7,866 nt of DNA, from the NCBI GenBank assembly GCA_964536835.1, contig CAZIAZ010000069.1, positions 1-7,866 on the forward strand, written 5' to 3'. This document shows, piece after piece, positions 1-6,151 of this stretch. The notes below the pieces were generated by a model, which worked only from the letters and a program-made list of their open reading frames with translations, was not told the DNA's origin and did no database searches. This DNA comes from DAONFI01 sp035403485 (lineage in GTDB: Bacteria > Planctomycetota > Phycisphaerae > SM23-33). Made by a program: the position numbers and the translations under genes. The stretch's first letter is position 1, and each line of letters begins with the position of its first letter.

Positions 1-133
1 CGAAGCCGAGCTTTTTGTACAGTTCGAGTTTTTTGTTGAACGGAATGGAATCCCGCACTGACGGCCCGAACGGGTCTGCGCCTTCGTGAATGTTCCACGG
101 CCCAAATGAAAATACGTATCCTGAATTATCCAT
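1..133 (-). CDS. Xylose-isomerase-like TIM-barrel protein, N-terminal 44 codons (cut by left window edge)
   Basis: Only the N-terminus is visible. It reads F-S-F-G-P-W at residues 8-13, D-P-F-G at 20-23, an Arg at 27, then a helix ending L-Y-K-K-L-G-F. This matches the opening of group I (actinobacterial type) xylose isomerases and related sugar isomerase/epimerases: FxFGxW, then DPFG, then a first helix ending in LG. In group I xylose isomerases the Phe of DPFG reaches into the active site of the neighbouring subunit, and its presence argues for a true isomerase fold. The metal ligands lie outside the window, so sugar specificity cannot be judged. The ATG at 133 has GGAG six bases upstream; in-frame ATGs at 139 and 145 lie in or too near that site. 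The gene is 97 bases downstream of the PF04734 gene on the same strand, with no obvious terminator between, so co-transcription is likely. Confidence 0.72.
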   Translation of the reverse strand, partial: MDNSGYVFSFGPWNIHEGADPFGPSVRDSIPFNKKLELYKKLGF

Positions 134-230
134 AATCATCTCCATTAATTATCAAACCTTAATATACACGACTATACTGAATGTAGCTATGAACACGGCT
201 GTCGGAAACATGAACAATCCTGCACTGATT

Positions 231-1568
231 TTATTTCATGTTATAAAGCTGTCTGAGTTTTCTAATGCCTTCCGCGACTATGATTTCATCGCTGTTTTCT
301 ATCGGAAGATACGTGTTGACGGCTGACTCCATTTCGACTTCATAACCGCCTTTTTCACGTGCATCCAAATCCGGAATATACGCTATGCTGCCGTTGGCGT
401 TACTGAGAAGCAACGTGTATGGATAAGGGCTGCCTTCTCTGAGCCGCAGTGAAATCGACGAAAATGGTTCGCCGGGAAGTGTAATGAATGCAACCGGCCC
501 TATAGCTATGATTCGTGATTCGATGATGTTGCTTTTGTGCGGCGGCTGCGAATAGGCTTCAGAAACGCGCCGATAATATTCATATTGACACTTTTTATCG
601 CCCTTGTCGCCCCATGTGTCTTTAAATTCTTTGAGTTCATCAAGTTTAGCGTTTACTTCATCAAGCGGCGGAAGCGGTTTGACCGGCACTTCAATATCAC
701 TTACGGCGGCTTTCAATATGGGCGATTCGTCAAATGTGTTGATGCCAAAAAAACAGTTCAATGCGTCGGTCGCACCACGATAGCCGACTTCCAGTACTGA
801 TTCCAGCCCGTCACCGATGCCGGCGGAAAATCTGCCTTCGCCTGCGACCTGATTGGTTCGTGGCCCGACGTCGCCTATTGCACCGTTTACGAACATCGCC
901 GGCGAGCCGGTCTGCTTCTGAACGCGGTCTAACATTATGCCGGCCCAGTCGCGAGAAACTATCCGCGGCATTCCCCATGCGGTGCAATGTGCACTATAAT
1001 GAATTACCGTAGTAATCGGGGCATCCTGCATATCGACAAAACGGATTACGGTCATCGTCGGGTCATATGAGCCGTCAACATTGCCATCAAAATATATTTT
1101 TCCGTCGGCACGCATGGTTCTGCGATTTACTCCGACTTTACTTTCTATCGCGGCTACGCCAAGTTTAGCCGGCGAAAGTTTCCCGGCAGCCTGAACCGCC
1201 GAATCGATAATAGCCGGCAGTACTGCGTTAACGTAACCATATTCCACATCACCCCAACCTGGAATCGCCATCGTATTTGGTGCGGTATGCGTGTGAATAG
1301 CGCAGACGATGATGTTATCCAGCGGCGTGCCGGTCTTTTCGTGCACCGCGTTCTTGATATTTGCGGCAACATCCGAAGTTATGCATAACCAGTCAAGCGA
1401 TATGAGTACGCAACGCACACCATTCTGTTCCAGCACCAATGCCGACGAATACAGGTTGTCGTGTACCGACTCAGCCGGCCGTTTCGCCAAGCCGTAACCG
1501 CCCAGGCGGATACCCATCGCTGGAGTGATATCAGTTTTTGCAAAACCAGCTTTAATCGAATTATTCAT
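231..1568 (-). CDS. Neutral/alkaline ceramidase N-terminal domain (PF04734)-like hydrolase, cytosolic
   Basis: The 445-residue protein opens with A-G-F-A-K-T-D-I-T-P (7-16) and L-G-G-Y-G, the hallmark start of PF04734 proteins. By alignment from memory with Pseudomonas neutral ceramidase, the zinc ligands are kept: H94 in HTHT, H194 in SAHCT, E367 in LPGEPF and Y409 in GGYEVE. The hexapeptide GDVSPN, which carries the reported ceramidase nucleophile serine, reads G-D-V-G-P-R here (232-237), so that serine is replaced by glycine. It has no signal peptide and lacks the long C-terminal part of secreted ceramidases. I therefore infer a cytosolic zinc hydrolase of unknown substrate, perhaps acting on an amide or ester of a sugar or cyclitol, rather than a ceramidase. 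Its ATG overlaps the stop of the upstream aminotransferase by four bases (ATGA), with GGAG eight bases before the start, which suggests translational coupling. The family call is firm; the function is open. Confidence 0.88.
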   Translation of the reverse strand: MNNSIKAGFAKTDITPAMGIRLGGYGLAKRPAESVHDNLYSSALVLEQNGVRCVLISLDWLCITSDVAANIKNAVHEKTGTPLDNIIVCAIHTHTAPNTMAIPGWGDVEYGYVNAVLPAIIDSAVQAAGKLSPAKLGVAAIESKVGVNRRTMRADGKIYFDGNVDGSYDPTMTVIRFVDMQDAPITTVIHYSAHCTAWGMPRIVSRDWAGIMLDRVQKQTGSPAMFVNGAIGDVGPRTNQVAGEGRFSAGIGDGLESVLEVGYRGATDALNCFFGINTFDESPILKAAVSDIEVPVKPLPPLDEVNAKLDELKEFKDTWGDKGDKKCQYEYYRRVSEAYSQPPHKSNIIESRIIAIGPVAFITLPGEPFSSISLRLREGSPYPYTLLLSNANGSIAYIPDLDAREKGGYEVEMESAVNTYLPIENSDEIIVAEGIRKLRQLYNMK

Positions 1569-2821
1569 AATTGATTCTCCGACTGGTATTTTATCAATTC
1601 GCCGGCATTGTTGGCAACTTTTCGCAGCACGTCAGCTATTATTTCGATGTCATTTCGTGAAACGCCCAATGCTTGATGCGGAAAACTTAACGTATGTTTA
1701 TCCACCGTAATATCCGTAACGCTGCAATCGCCGGCGATTCGCCAATCACTTTGCGGCAGATTAAACAGGATGTGTTTATAAACCGGCCCGTAAACGCCGT
1801 ATAAACACGCGATGCCTTCCTTATTTATAGCCTTCAGAATGATTTCCTTGTCTATTTTTGCCAGTTCGCCCTCATCGAACATTATCGCCAGTCCGTAATA
1901 ACCCTGCCGCGTGGCAAGTCTGCCTGGCTTCTGCAGCCGAATGCCTGGAATATCTTTTGTCAACTCGGCCAGATACTTTGCGTTGGAACTATATTTTTCC
2001 AAAAGTTCCGGCAGATGCTTCAATTGGCCGCGAAGAATGACAGCCTGAAATTCGGTAGAACGATAATTGTGGCAGATGAGTCCGGCCTGTGGGCCGGTCA
2101 TGGCGGCACCCTGCTTTGCACCAACCGGATAACCTATGTGCTTTATGCGGGCTATCTTGTCGGCAAGGTCGGCATCATTGGTTATGCATATGCCGCCTTC
2201 GCCGCTGGCGAGCGTTTTGGACTGTTGAAAGCTGAAACTGCCCACATGCCCCCAACTGCCTACGCCTTTGCCGTTCCATTTTCCGCCCTGCATATGGGCA
2301 CAGTCTTCTATTACGTATATATTGTGTTTTTTCGCTATGGCAAGAATCGCTTCCATATCCGCCATTGAGCCTAAAATATGTACGGGAATGACGGCTTTTG
2401 TCTTGTCGGTAATGGCGGCTTCGAATTTTTTGGGATTCATGCACAGCGTATCAGGCTCGACGTCTACGAACACGATTTGGGCTCCGACGTACCTGGCAGC
2501 CATAGCTGTCGCCATCCAGGTATACGCCGGCACGATAACTTCATCGCCTCTGCCTACGCACAAAGCATGAAGTGCACATTCAAGTGTCACAGTGCCGTTA
2601 GCCATGGAAATGCCATATTCGGCATCATGGAATTTTGCAAACTCCTGGTTAAACTTCATCTCTTCAGGGCCGCCGAACGACCAGTTGCGGCTGAGATATA
2701 CCTGTTTGAGCTGTTCCGCCGTCTCATCATCGACTGGCGGCCACGGAATTGCATTGACTGGTTTACTGCAAAGAGCTTCTCCGCCAAGAATAGCCAATTT
2801 GCTGTCGGTCGTTTTTGTCAT
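1565..2821 (-). CDS. DegT/DnrJ/EryC1/StrS family PLP-dependent aminotransferase
   Basis: The 418-residue protein is a fold-type I PLP aminotransferase of the sugar/cyclitol class. Visible landmarks are N-G-T (75-77) in the phosphate-binding turn, P-A-Y-T-W (98-102) whose Trp should stack on PLP, E-D-C-A-H (172-176) whose Asp pairs with the pyridine nitrogen, and S-F-S-F-Q-Q-S-K (195-202) followed by GEGG, with K202 as the Schiff-base lysine. The Q-x-S-K...GEGG form resembles the branch holding AHBA synthase and scyllo-inosose aminotransferases more than the classic perosamine type (inference). It probably transfers an amino group to, or from, a keto-sugar or inosose in the cytosol. The ATG at 2821 was chosen because AGGAG lies eight bases upstream and the family N-terminus starts there. 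The frame stays open for another 63 codons upstream, but that stretch looks non-coding. It is the first gene of the minus-strand operon. The substrate cannot be told from sequence. Confidence 0.92.
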   Translation of the reverse strand: MTKTTDSKLAILGGEALCSKPVNAIPWPPVDDETAEQLKQVYLSRNWSFGGPEEMKFNQEFAKFHDAEYGISMANGTVTLECALHALCVGRGDEVIVPAYTWMATAMAARYVGAQIVFVDVEPDTLCMNPKKFEAAITDKTKAVIPVHILGSMADMEAILAIAKKHNIYVIEDCAHMQGGKWNGKGVGSWGHVGSFSFQQSKTLASGEGGICITNDADLADKIARIKHIGYPVGAKQGAAMTGPQAGLICHNYRSTEFQAVILRGQLKHLPELLEKYSSNAKYLAELTKDIPGIRLQKPGRLATRQGYYGLAIMFDEGELAKIDKEIILKAINKEGIACLYGVYGPVYKHILFNLPQSDWRIAGDCSVTDITVDKHTLSFPHQALGVSRNDIEIIADVLRKVANNAGELIKYQSENQL

Positions 2822-2861
2822 TTTAAATACTCCTGTAAAACATCGTTGTTCTGATAATTCA

Positions 2862-2889
2862 ATCATACCGACAGATAATGATTGCAAAA
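2862..2889 (-). promoter_or_regulatory. Putative promoter of the aminotransferase operon
   Basis: Read on the minus strand, TATGAT (2867-2862) is a good -10 box. TTTTGC (2889-2884) is a weak -35 at 16 bases. This would start the mRNA near 2855 and leave a leader of about 34 bases containing the AGGAG ribosome site. The poor -35 would fit a promoter that needs an activator, and direct repeats sit immediately upstream. The call rests on consensus matching only. Confidence 0.35.
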
Positions 2890-2935
2890 TGGAATATTCA
2901 GAAATGATATGGAAAAATCGGTACATATTGGAATA
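2890..2935 (-). promoter_or_regulatory. Three direct repeats TGGAAWA, candidate activator sites
   Basis: On the plus strand the heptamers TGGAATA (2890-2896), TGGAAAA (2910-2916) and TGGAATA (2929-2935) start 20 and 19 bases apart, close to two helical turns, so they face the same side of the DNA. A fourth copy, TGGAAAA, lies at 2994-3000. The first abuts the proposed -35 of the aminotransferase promoter, which is where an AraC-like activator would bind. The region is AT-rich, so chance recurrence is possible. Confidence 0.35.
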
Positions 2936-3052
2936 GGAATTGTCACAATAGAAGGACAGGTAATACTGAACGACTATTTGCTTAGAATGGTTCTGGAAAA
3001 GAATATTCATTGAGCAAACTTTTGTTAAAAAACCGTAGAATTACGAATGGCC

Positions 3053-3203
3053 TATTAAACGCAACGTCGAAGCGAGATTGACTGAATGGCCGGCAATGAC
3101 GTTTAAGCAGACAACCCTGTTTTGATACAGATGGACGCTTAATAAAATTCAGGCGGTGAAAGTTTGCGAGGAGTGAAAACACAGACAGAACCAGCCGCCT
3201 GAA
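3053..3203. repeat. Block of nested and adjacent inverted repeats
   Basis: Four pairings fall within 151 bases. TTAAACG (3055-3061) faces CGTTTAA (3100-3106). TTAAGC (3103-3108) faces GCTTAA (3137-3142), with an inner CTGT/ACAG pair (3117-3120 and 3127-3130) around a six-base loop. TTCAGGCGG (3148-3156) faces CCGCCTGAA (3195-3203) as a perfect nine-base stem. The first two share bases and so exclude each other. Such density suggests a structured RNA or a mobile-element or recombination relic. No known family is recognised. Confidence 0.45.
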
Positions 3204-3522
3204 CCTACTGCTATACCGTCAAATTAACTCGTATTCAGTACCCCGTATTAAGGAATACACCCTATGTAAAAACACACTTAACAAAACAATAAGTTTGAGG
3301 AACATATGCAAAAGGCATTACGGAAAACACAGGACTTCCACGATTCTAAACAGATGAAAAAACGTATTTATTTAAAAAAAACCCGGCTCTGACAAATCTT
3401 ACATGTGTTTAATATATGCATTCATATTCATTATTTAAAGCAAAAATATCCATAAATCTTCACTTTGAATGGCTTTTTATGACTAAATATAAGAAGAACA
3501 AAGAGTTACAAAGTCAAATAAA

Positions 3523-3550
3523 TTTACTGAAAATGAAATTATGGTATCTT
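3523..3550 (+). promoter_or_regulatory. Putative promoter of the XRE regulator gene
   Basis: TTTACT (3523-3528) and TATCTT (3545-3550) are spaced by 16 bases. The expected transcription start, six to eight bases past the -10, falls at or just before the ATG at 3558. That would make the mRNA leaderless, in keeping with the absence of any Shine-Dalgarno sequence in front of this start. The surroundings are AT-rich, so other boxes, such as TATATT at 3552-3557, are possible. Confidence 0.3.
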
Positions 3551-3557
3551 TTATATT

Positions 3558-3884
3558 ATGATATTTAACAGAAAAGCATTTCGAAGATTCAGAATAGAGA
3601 AGGAAATGAGCCAGGTTGAAGTAGCTCGGCTTGCCGGGTGCCTTGGAAATGACATTTCCCGTTATGAGCGAGGGGAGAAAATACCGCGTGAAGGCCGAAT
3701 CAGACGTCTTGCCCAAGCATTAAGCGTGCCTGAGTCTACACTTTATACCAATCCCCCTACGCAATCTGACGCCATTCGTGCGAGAATTGAAATGTTGTTG
3801 GAAGATATGAGTGAAGCCGAAAAGGCTGAAATTCTAACGATTATGCTCCGAATGGCTGAAAAACGTCAAAAGCCGACAGAGTAA
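3558..3884 (+). CDS. Small XRE-family helix-turn-helix transcriptional regulator
   Basis: The 108-residue protein has a Cro/C1-type HTH (HTH_3) at about 5-63. Helix 1 carries F-R-R-F-R-I-E-K-E, helix 2 is S-Q-V-E-V-A-R-L-A-G (18-27), and the recognition helix is around N-D-I-S-R-Y-E-R-G (31-39), followed by I-P-R-E...L-A-Q-A-L-S-V-P. The ISRYERG segment is the classic family signature. Residues 70-105 are a charged helical tail (RIEMLLEDMSEAEKAEIL) that could form a dimer or bind a partner. No ligand-binding, peptidase or toxin domain follows, so it is a stand-alone DNA-binding protein. The start at 3558 is needed to keep helix 1; the next ATG at 3606 would remove it. No Shine-Dalgarno precedes it. 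It stands alone on the plus strand, divergent from the aminotransferase operon (736 bases apart) and convergent with the DUF2961 gene. Its targets are unknown; self-regulation or control of either neighbour is possible. Confidence 0.9.
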   Translation: MIFNRKAFRRFRIEKEMSQVEVARLAGCLGNDISRYERGEKIPREGRIRRLAQALSVPESTLYTNPPTQSDAIRARIEMLLEDMSEAEKAEILTIMLRMAEKRQKPTE

Positions 3885-3919
3885 AATCAGTCGAAAAAAT
3901 AGCAAATTGAAACCTGATA

Positions 3920-3929
3920 AGGCTAGCCT
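3920..3929. repeat. Perfect 10-base palindrome AGGCTAGCCT
   Basis: AGGCTAGCCT reads the same on both strands and starts 36 bases after the XRE stop codon. A perfect palindrome with a CTAG centre could be an operator half-pair or a small stem. It lies downstream of the gene rather than at its promoter, so its role is unclear. Confidence 0.4.
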
Positions 3930-4019
3930 ATTAGGGGAACTTCATAAGCATTCAAGTTTACAATTAATCGGAATATGACAATTACGATTTTGGATTACGT
4001 ATTTGTTGTCGGTACGACT

Positions 4020-4041
4020 ATTGCCCGCGGCGCGGGCCAAT
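4020..4041. repeat. GC-rich hairpin in AT-rich DNA
   Basis: ATTGCCCGC (4020-4028) faces GCGGGCCAAT (4032-4041) across a three-base loop. This gives nine pairs with one bulged C. It is a clear GC island in AT-rich surroundings. It lacks a following T-run on either strand, so if it ends transcription of the XRE gene it does so without the usual tail. Confidence 0.45.
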
Positions 4042-4110
4042 GATTTTCCATCTGCTAAAAAATCAAAAATCGCCCAATACTCCCATACTGCCTTCAGATG
4101 ACTATGCTAT

Positions 4111-4158
4111 CCACCTTTTTGCAATATAAATCGGTGGGTATCGTACCTTAAACCACCC
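4111..4158. repeat. Two mutually exclusive short stems downstream of the DUF2961 gene
   Basis: CCACC (4111-4115) can pair with GGTGG (4133-4137). GGTGGG (4133-4138) can instead pair with CCACCC (4153-4158). The shared middle element means only one stem can form at a time. The block lies 17 bases beyond the DUF2961 stop codon, in its 3' untranslated region. Stems of five or six pairs are weak, so this may be chance. Confidence 0.3.
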
Positions 4159-4174
4159 TACATACTACATACTT

Positions 4175-6112
4175 TCATATAATGAAATCTTTTCTGAAAT
4201 AAACAGAACGATTTCCATTTAGCCTTTCACCAAACCATAAACGTGAAAAATAACCAGGGAATTTTCTAAAACCTGCTGGATTTAACCAAAACCATGAAGC
4301 GTCAGGAAAATCGTCATTATCGTAACTGAAAGCGTATTTCCATAAGGAATGTGGATGGGTTGAATCAAACCAACCTTCAAATGGCATATCAGACGCCAGC
4401 CATGTACCATCGCTGACAACAAGACCGCTGGCCAAAGAAATAACGCCGGCAAAGAATCCGGGAGATTGCGATTCCAATCGTATCGGAGTCTCGTTGGATA
4501 CGTCAGCTTTTACTGCCAGCACGTGACTTCCGCAACCTGGCTCTATCCGCAATGTAAAAAGACGCATCACCGAGGAACTGCTGTTACTCCATTTAACCAG
4601 ATTCTCATCGCTATCATATGTCGTTGAACTGTATGGATTCAAAACTATTGCGCCAAAATTGTCTGAGTTTGCCGAATCATTTTTTTCGAAACAGCTCAGG
4701 CGATACGGTCGTCCATAGCGGAAATGGATTTTCTCGCCCCAATCTGGAATATTGGTAAAAATTTCAGACGGAAGCAAAATTTCCCTACCGTCGAGCCATG
4801 CAGTCCAGCCTGACTGCGAAACCAAAGTCATGAGCATACGGCCTGATTTAGCATTCAACCATAACATATCATTCGCATCTACGGCAGCGTCACTTTCAGG
4901 AAATTGTTTCAGAATGGCTTCCCAAATGGCGGCTGCTTCATTGTGCAATCCCAACTGATTTTTCAAACTTGCTAATTTGAACATGATGTCAGCCACTTTT
5001 GGATTTTCAGGATATCTATGGAGAAGACTATCTGCTTTTATAACGGCTTCTCCGAATTGACGTTTCTTTTCCATTAGATGAAGCTCGCGTAAGCCATGCC
5101 AGATGGATTGTGGGTATTGTACCGGAATCAACTCTTCAACCAGCGGAAGTTGAGCCAGCGGCTTGTGCGAATGGCTTTGATACCAGAAGCATACGGTGTC
5201 ATAAGTATCAGTTCTGTAACCAGCATTGTATTGCTGGTTGTCGATGGTCACTCGTAAAGAATGGCGGAAAAGTGTTGGATTAGGATAATGGACACGATAG
5301 GAACTCATTTGAACAGAACCGCATTCCGTCTTTTTCTGCATAGACCCTTGGCCGACGTACAGCGTCTTGAATTCATCGGAACAGAAACCCCATGATTGAC
5401 CGAAATAATCTTCCGAATTCGTAGTTTGTAACGGCTCACCATCGACAAAAAAACTGACGGCATTTTCCGGCGGGGTGCCATAATTCAGCCAATCAACACT
5501 CCATATCGTGGCGATGTATTTGCCGTGTCCTTCTGTATCGAGTACAACGTGTCGTGAGTTCTTCGGTACTGGATGCGACTGGCAATACTGGGCATGGAAG
5601 TATTCCAGGTCGCTCGGCAGGGGAATCCCAGCGTCATATTCGACATGCCAATAAAATCCGTATAAATCAACGTCGGTGAGGTTAACCAGTTCTATACGTG
5701 CATGTTTTTTGAAGGGCATAGGCAACATGAATCGCATATGTCCTTTTCCGTCTCTTTCCCAGGCTATAGTATTCAACCGTCCATCTTCGCCAAAGCCAAT
5801 GCCGAAAAAGTCGCCTAGAGGCACATCTACGGATGGCGTCGCCTCATTATCCCAAAAACAACGGATAGCAACTCCGCGAAAGTAAAGAATCTCGCATTTC
5901 TTGTTCTTACCATCACTGTGTCCCATGTGCGTCAGATAAAAATTGCCAATAACGCCAGCCATCTCGACGTCCAGAAGAGTAAGTTTACTTTTGGCTGGAA
6001 GAGTCTTATGCAAGTCACAGCAGACAAAACTCCTGCCTTTCTGCGGGATGTACAAGCTGCTAAACGGATTAGCGCATGGGGCACTATCTTCTTTTTCAAG
6101 ATTCATACACAT
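4175..6112 (-). CDS. DUF2961 (GH172-like) glycoside hydrolase fused to TPR-like helices and a C-terminal beta-sandwich
   Basis: From ATG 6112 the protein has 645 residues. Residues about 15-315 match DUF2961: P-S-V-D-V-P-L-G-D-F-F-G (93-104), P-M-P-F (131-134), Y-F-H-A-Q, D-T-E-G-H-G (192-197), V-D-G-E, S-E-D-Y-F-G (233-238) and Y-R-V-H-Y-P-N-P (272-279). This family founded CAZy GH172, which includes a difructose-anhydride enzyme and exo-D-arabinofuranosidases. By alignment from memory, E216 (PPEN) and E234 (SEDYF) occupy the positions of the catalytic glutamate pair, although the usual GEGD around the first is changed. Residues 342-417 look like two TPR-type repeats. Residues 427-645 resemble a galactose-binding-like domain (HVLAVKA, SDGTWLAS, final YFRKDF). 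There is no signal peptide, so it acts in the cytosol. A GTG at 6151 would add 13 residues; ATG 6112 was preferred because AAGAGAA precedes it. The exact substrate is unknown. Confidence 0.85.
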   Translation of the reverse strand: MCMNLEKEDSAPCANPFSSLYIPQKGRSFVCCDLHKTLPAKSKLTLLDVEMAGVIGNFYLTHMGHSDGKNKKCEILYFRGVAIRCFWDNEATPSVDVPLGDFFGIGFGEDGRLNTIAWERDGKGHMRFMLPMPFKKHARIELVNLTDVDLYGFYWHVEYDAGIPLPSDLEYFHAQYCQSHPVPKNSRHVVLDTEGHGKYIATIWSVDWLNYGTPPENAVSFFVDGEPLQTTNSEDYFGQSWGFCSDEFKTLYVGQGSMQKKTECGSVQMSSYRVHYPNPTLFRHSLRVTIDNQQYNAGYRTDTYDTVCFWYQSHSHKPLAQLPLVEELIPVQYPQSIWHGLRELHLMEKKRQFGEAVIKADSLLHRYPENPKVADIMFKLASLKNQLGLHNEAAAIWEAILKQFPESDAAVDANDMLWLNAKSGRMLMTLVSQSGWTAWLDGREILLPSEIFTNIPDWGEKIHFRYGRPYRLSCFEKNDSANSDNFGAIVLNPYSSTTYDSDENLVKWSNSSSSVMRLFTLRIEPGCGSHVLAVKADVSNETPIRLESQSPGFFAGVISLASGLVVSDGTWLASDMPFEGWFDSTHPHSLWKYAFSYDNDDFPDASWFWLNPAGFRKFPGYFSRLWFGERLNGNRSVYFRKDFII

Positions 6113-6151
6113 TGGATTTCTCTTTTCAAAATCAGAACCTGTTCTCAACAC

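Larger units (their letters stand above)
2936..3557. other. Gene-poor intergenic stretch with several inverted repeats
   Basis: I see no gene with family resemblance here. The left half (up to about 3210) is of mixed composition and holds inverted repeats, listed separately. The right half is strongly AT-rich. A 28-codon frame with a good ribosome site (GAGG five bases before ATG 3306, stop 3390-3392) is present and is treated as a finding only. The 66-codon minus frame at 2982-3182 has no recognisable motif and no convincing ribosome site. The stretch could hold an RNA gene or the relic of an element, but nothing proves either. Confidence 0.6.
3885..4174. other. AT-rich spacer between convergent genes, with three small palindromic elements
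   Basis: No gene is seen in these 290 bases between the XRE regulator and the end of the DUF2961 gene. They hold a perfect 10-base palindrome, a GC-rich hairpin and a pair of competing short stems near the DUF2961 3' end, each listed separately. No stem has a clear run of T behind it, so I cannot point to a standard intrinsic terminator for either gene. Confidence 0.6.

Noticed and set aside
537..1012. Plus-strand open frames opposite the PF04734 gene
   Set aside because: They are shadows of the strongly supported minus-strand gene and show no domain of their own.
2015..2854. Plus-strand open frames opposite the aminotransferase gene
   Set aside because: They are opposite-strand shadows of a gene with all its catalytic motifs intact.
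2822..3010. 63-codon N-terminal extension of the aminotransferase frame
   Set aside because: The extension has no family resemblance, covers the proposed promoter, and the ATG at 2821 has an AGGAG site at the right distance and matches the family start.
3055..3142. Possible integron attC site
   Set aside because: The arms CGYTTAA do not match the conserved attC ends (GTTRRRY with its complement), and there is no integrase or cassette nearby.
2982..3182. 66-codon minus-strand open frame
   Set aside because: It has no recognisable motif and no convincing ribosome site, and it lies across the inverted-repeat block.
3011..3557. CRISPR array or tandem repeat array
   Set aside because: No repeat of 20 or more bases recurs with regular spacing; only short inverted repeats are present.
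3558..3884. XRE gene as antitoxin of a toxin-antitoxin pair
   Set aside because: No adjacent small gene resembles a HigB, HipA or other toxin, and both flanks are non-coding for about 300 bases or more.
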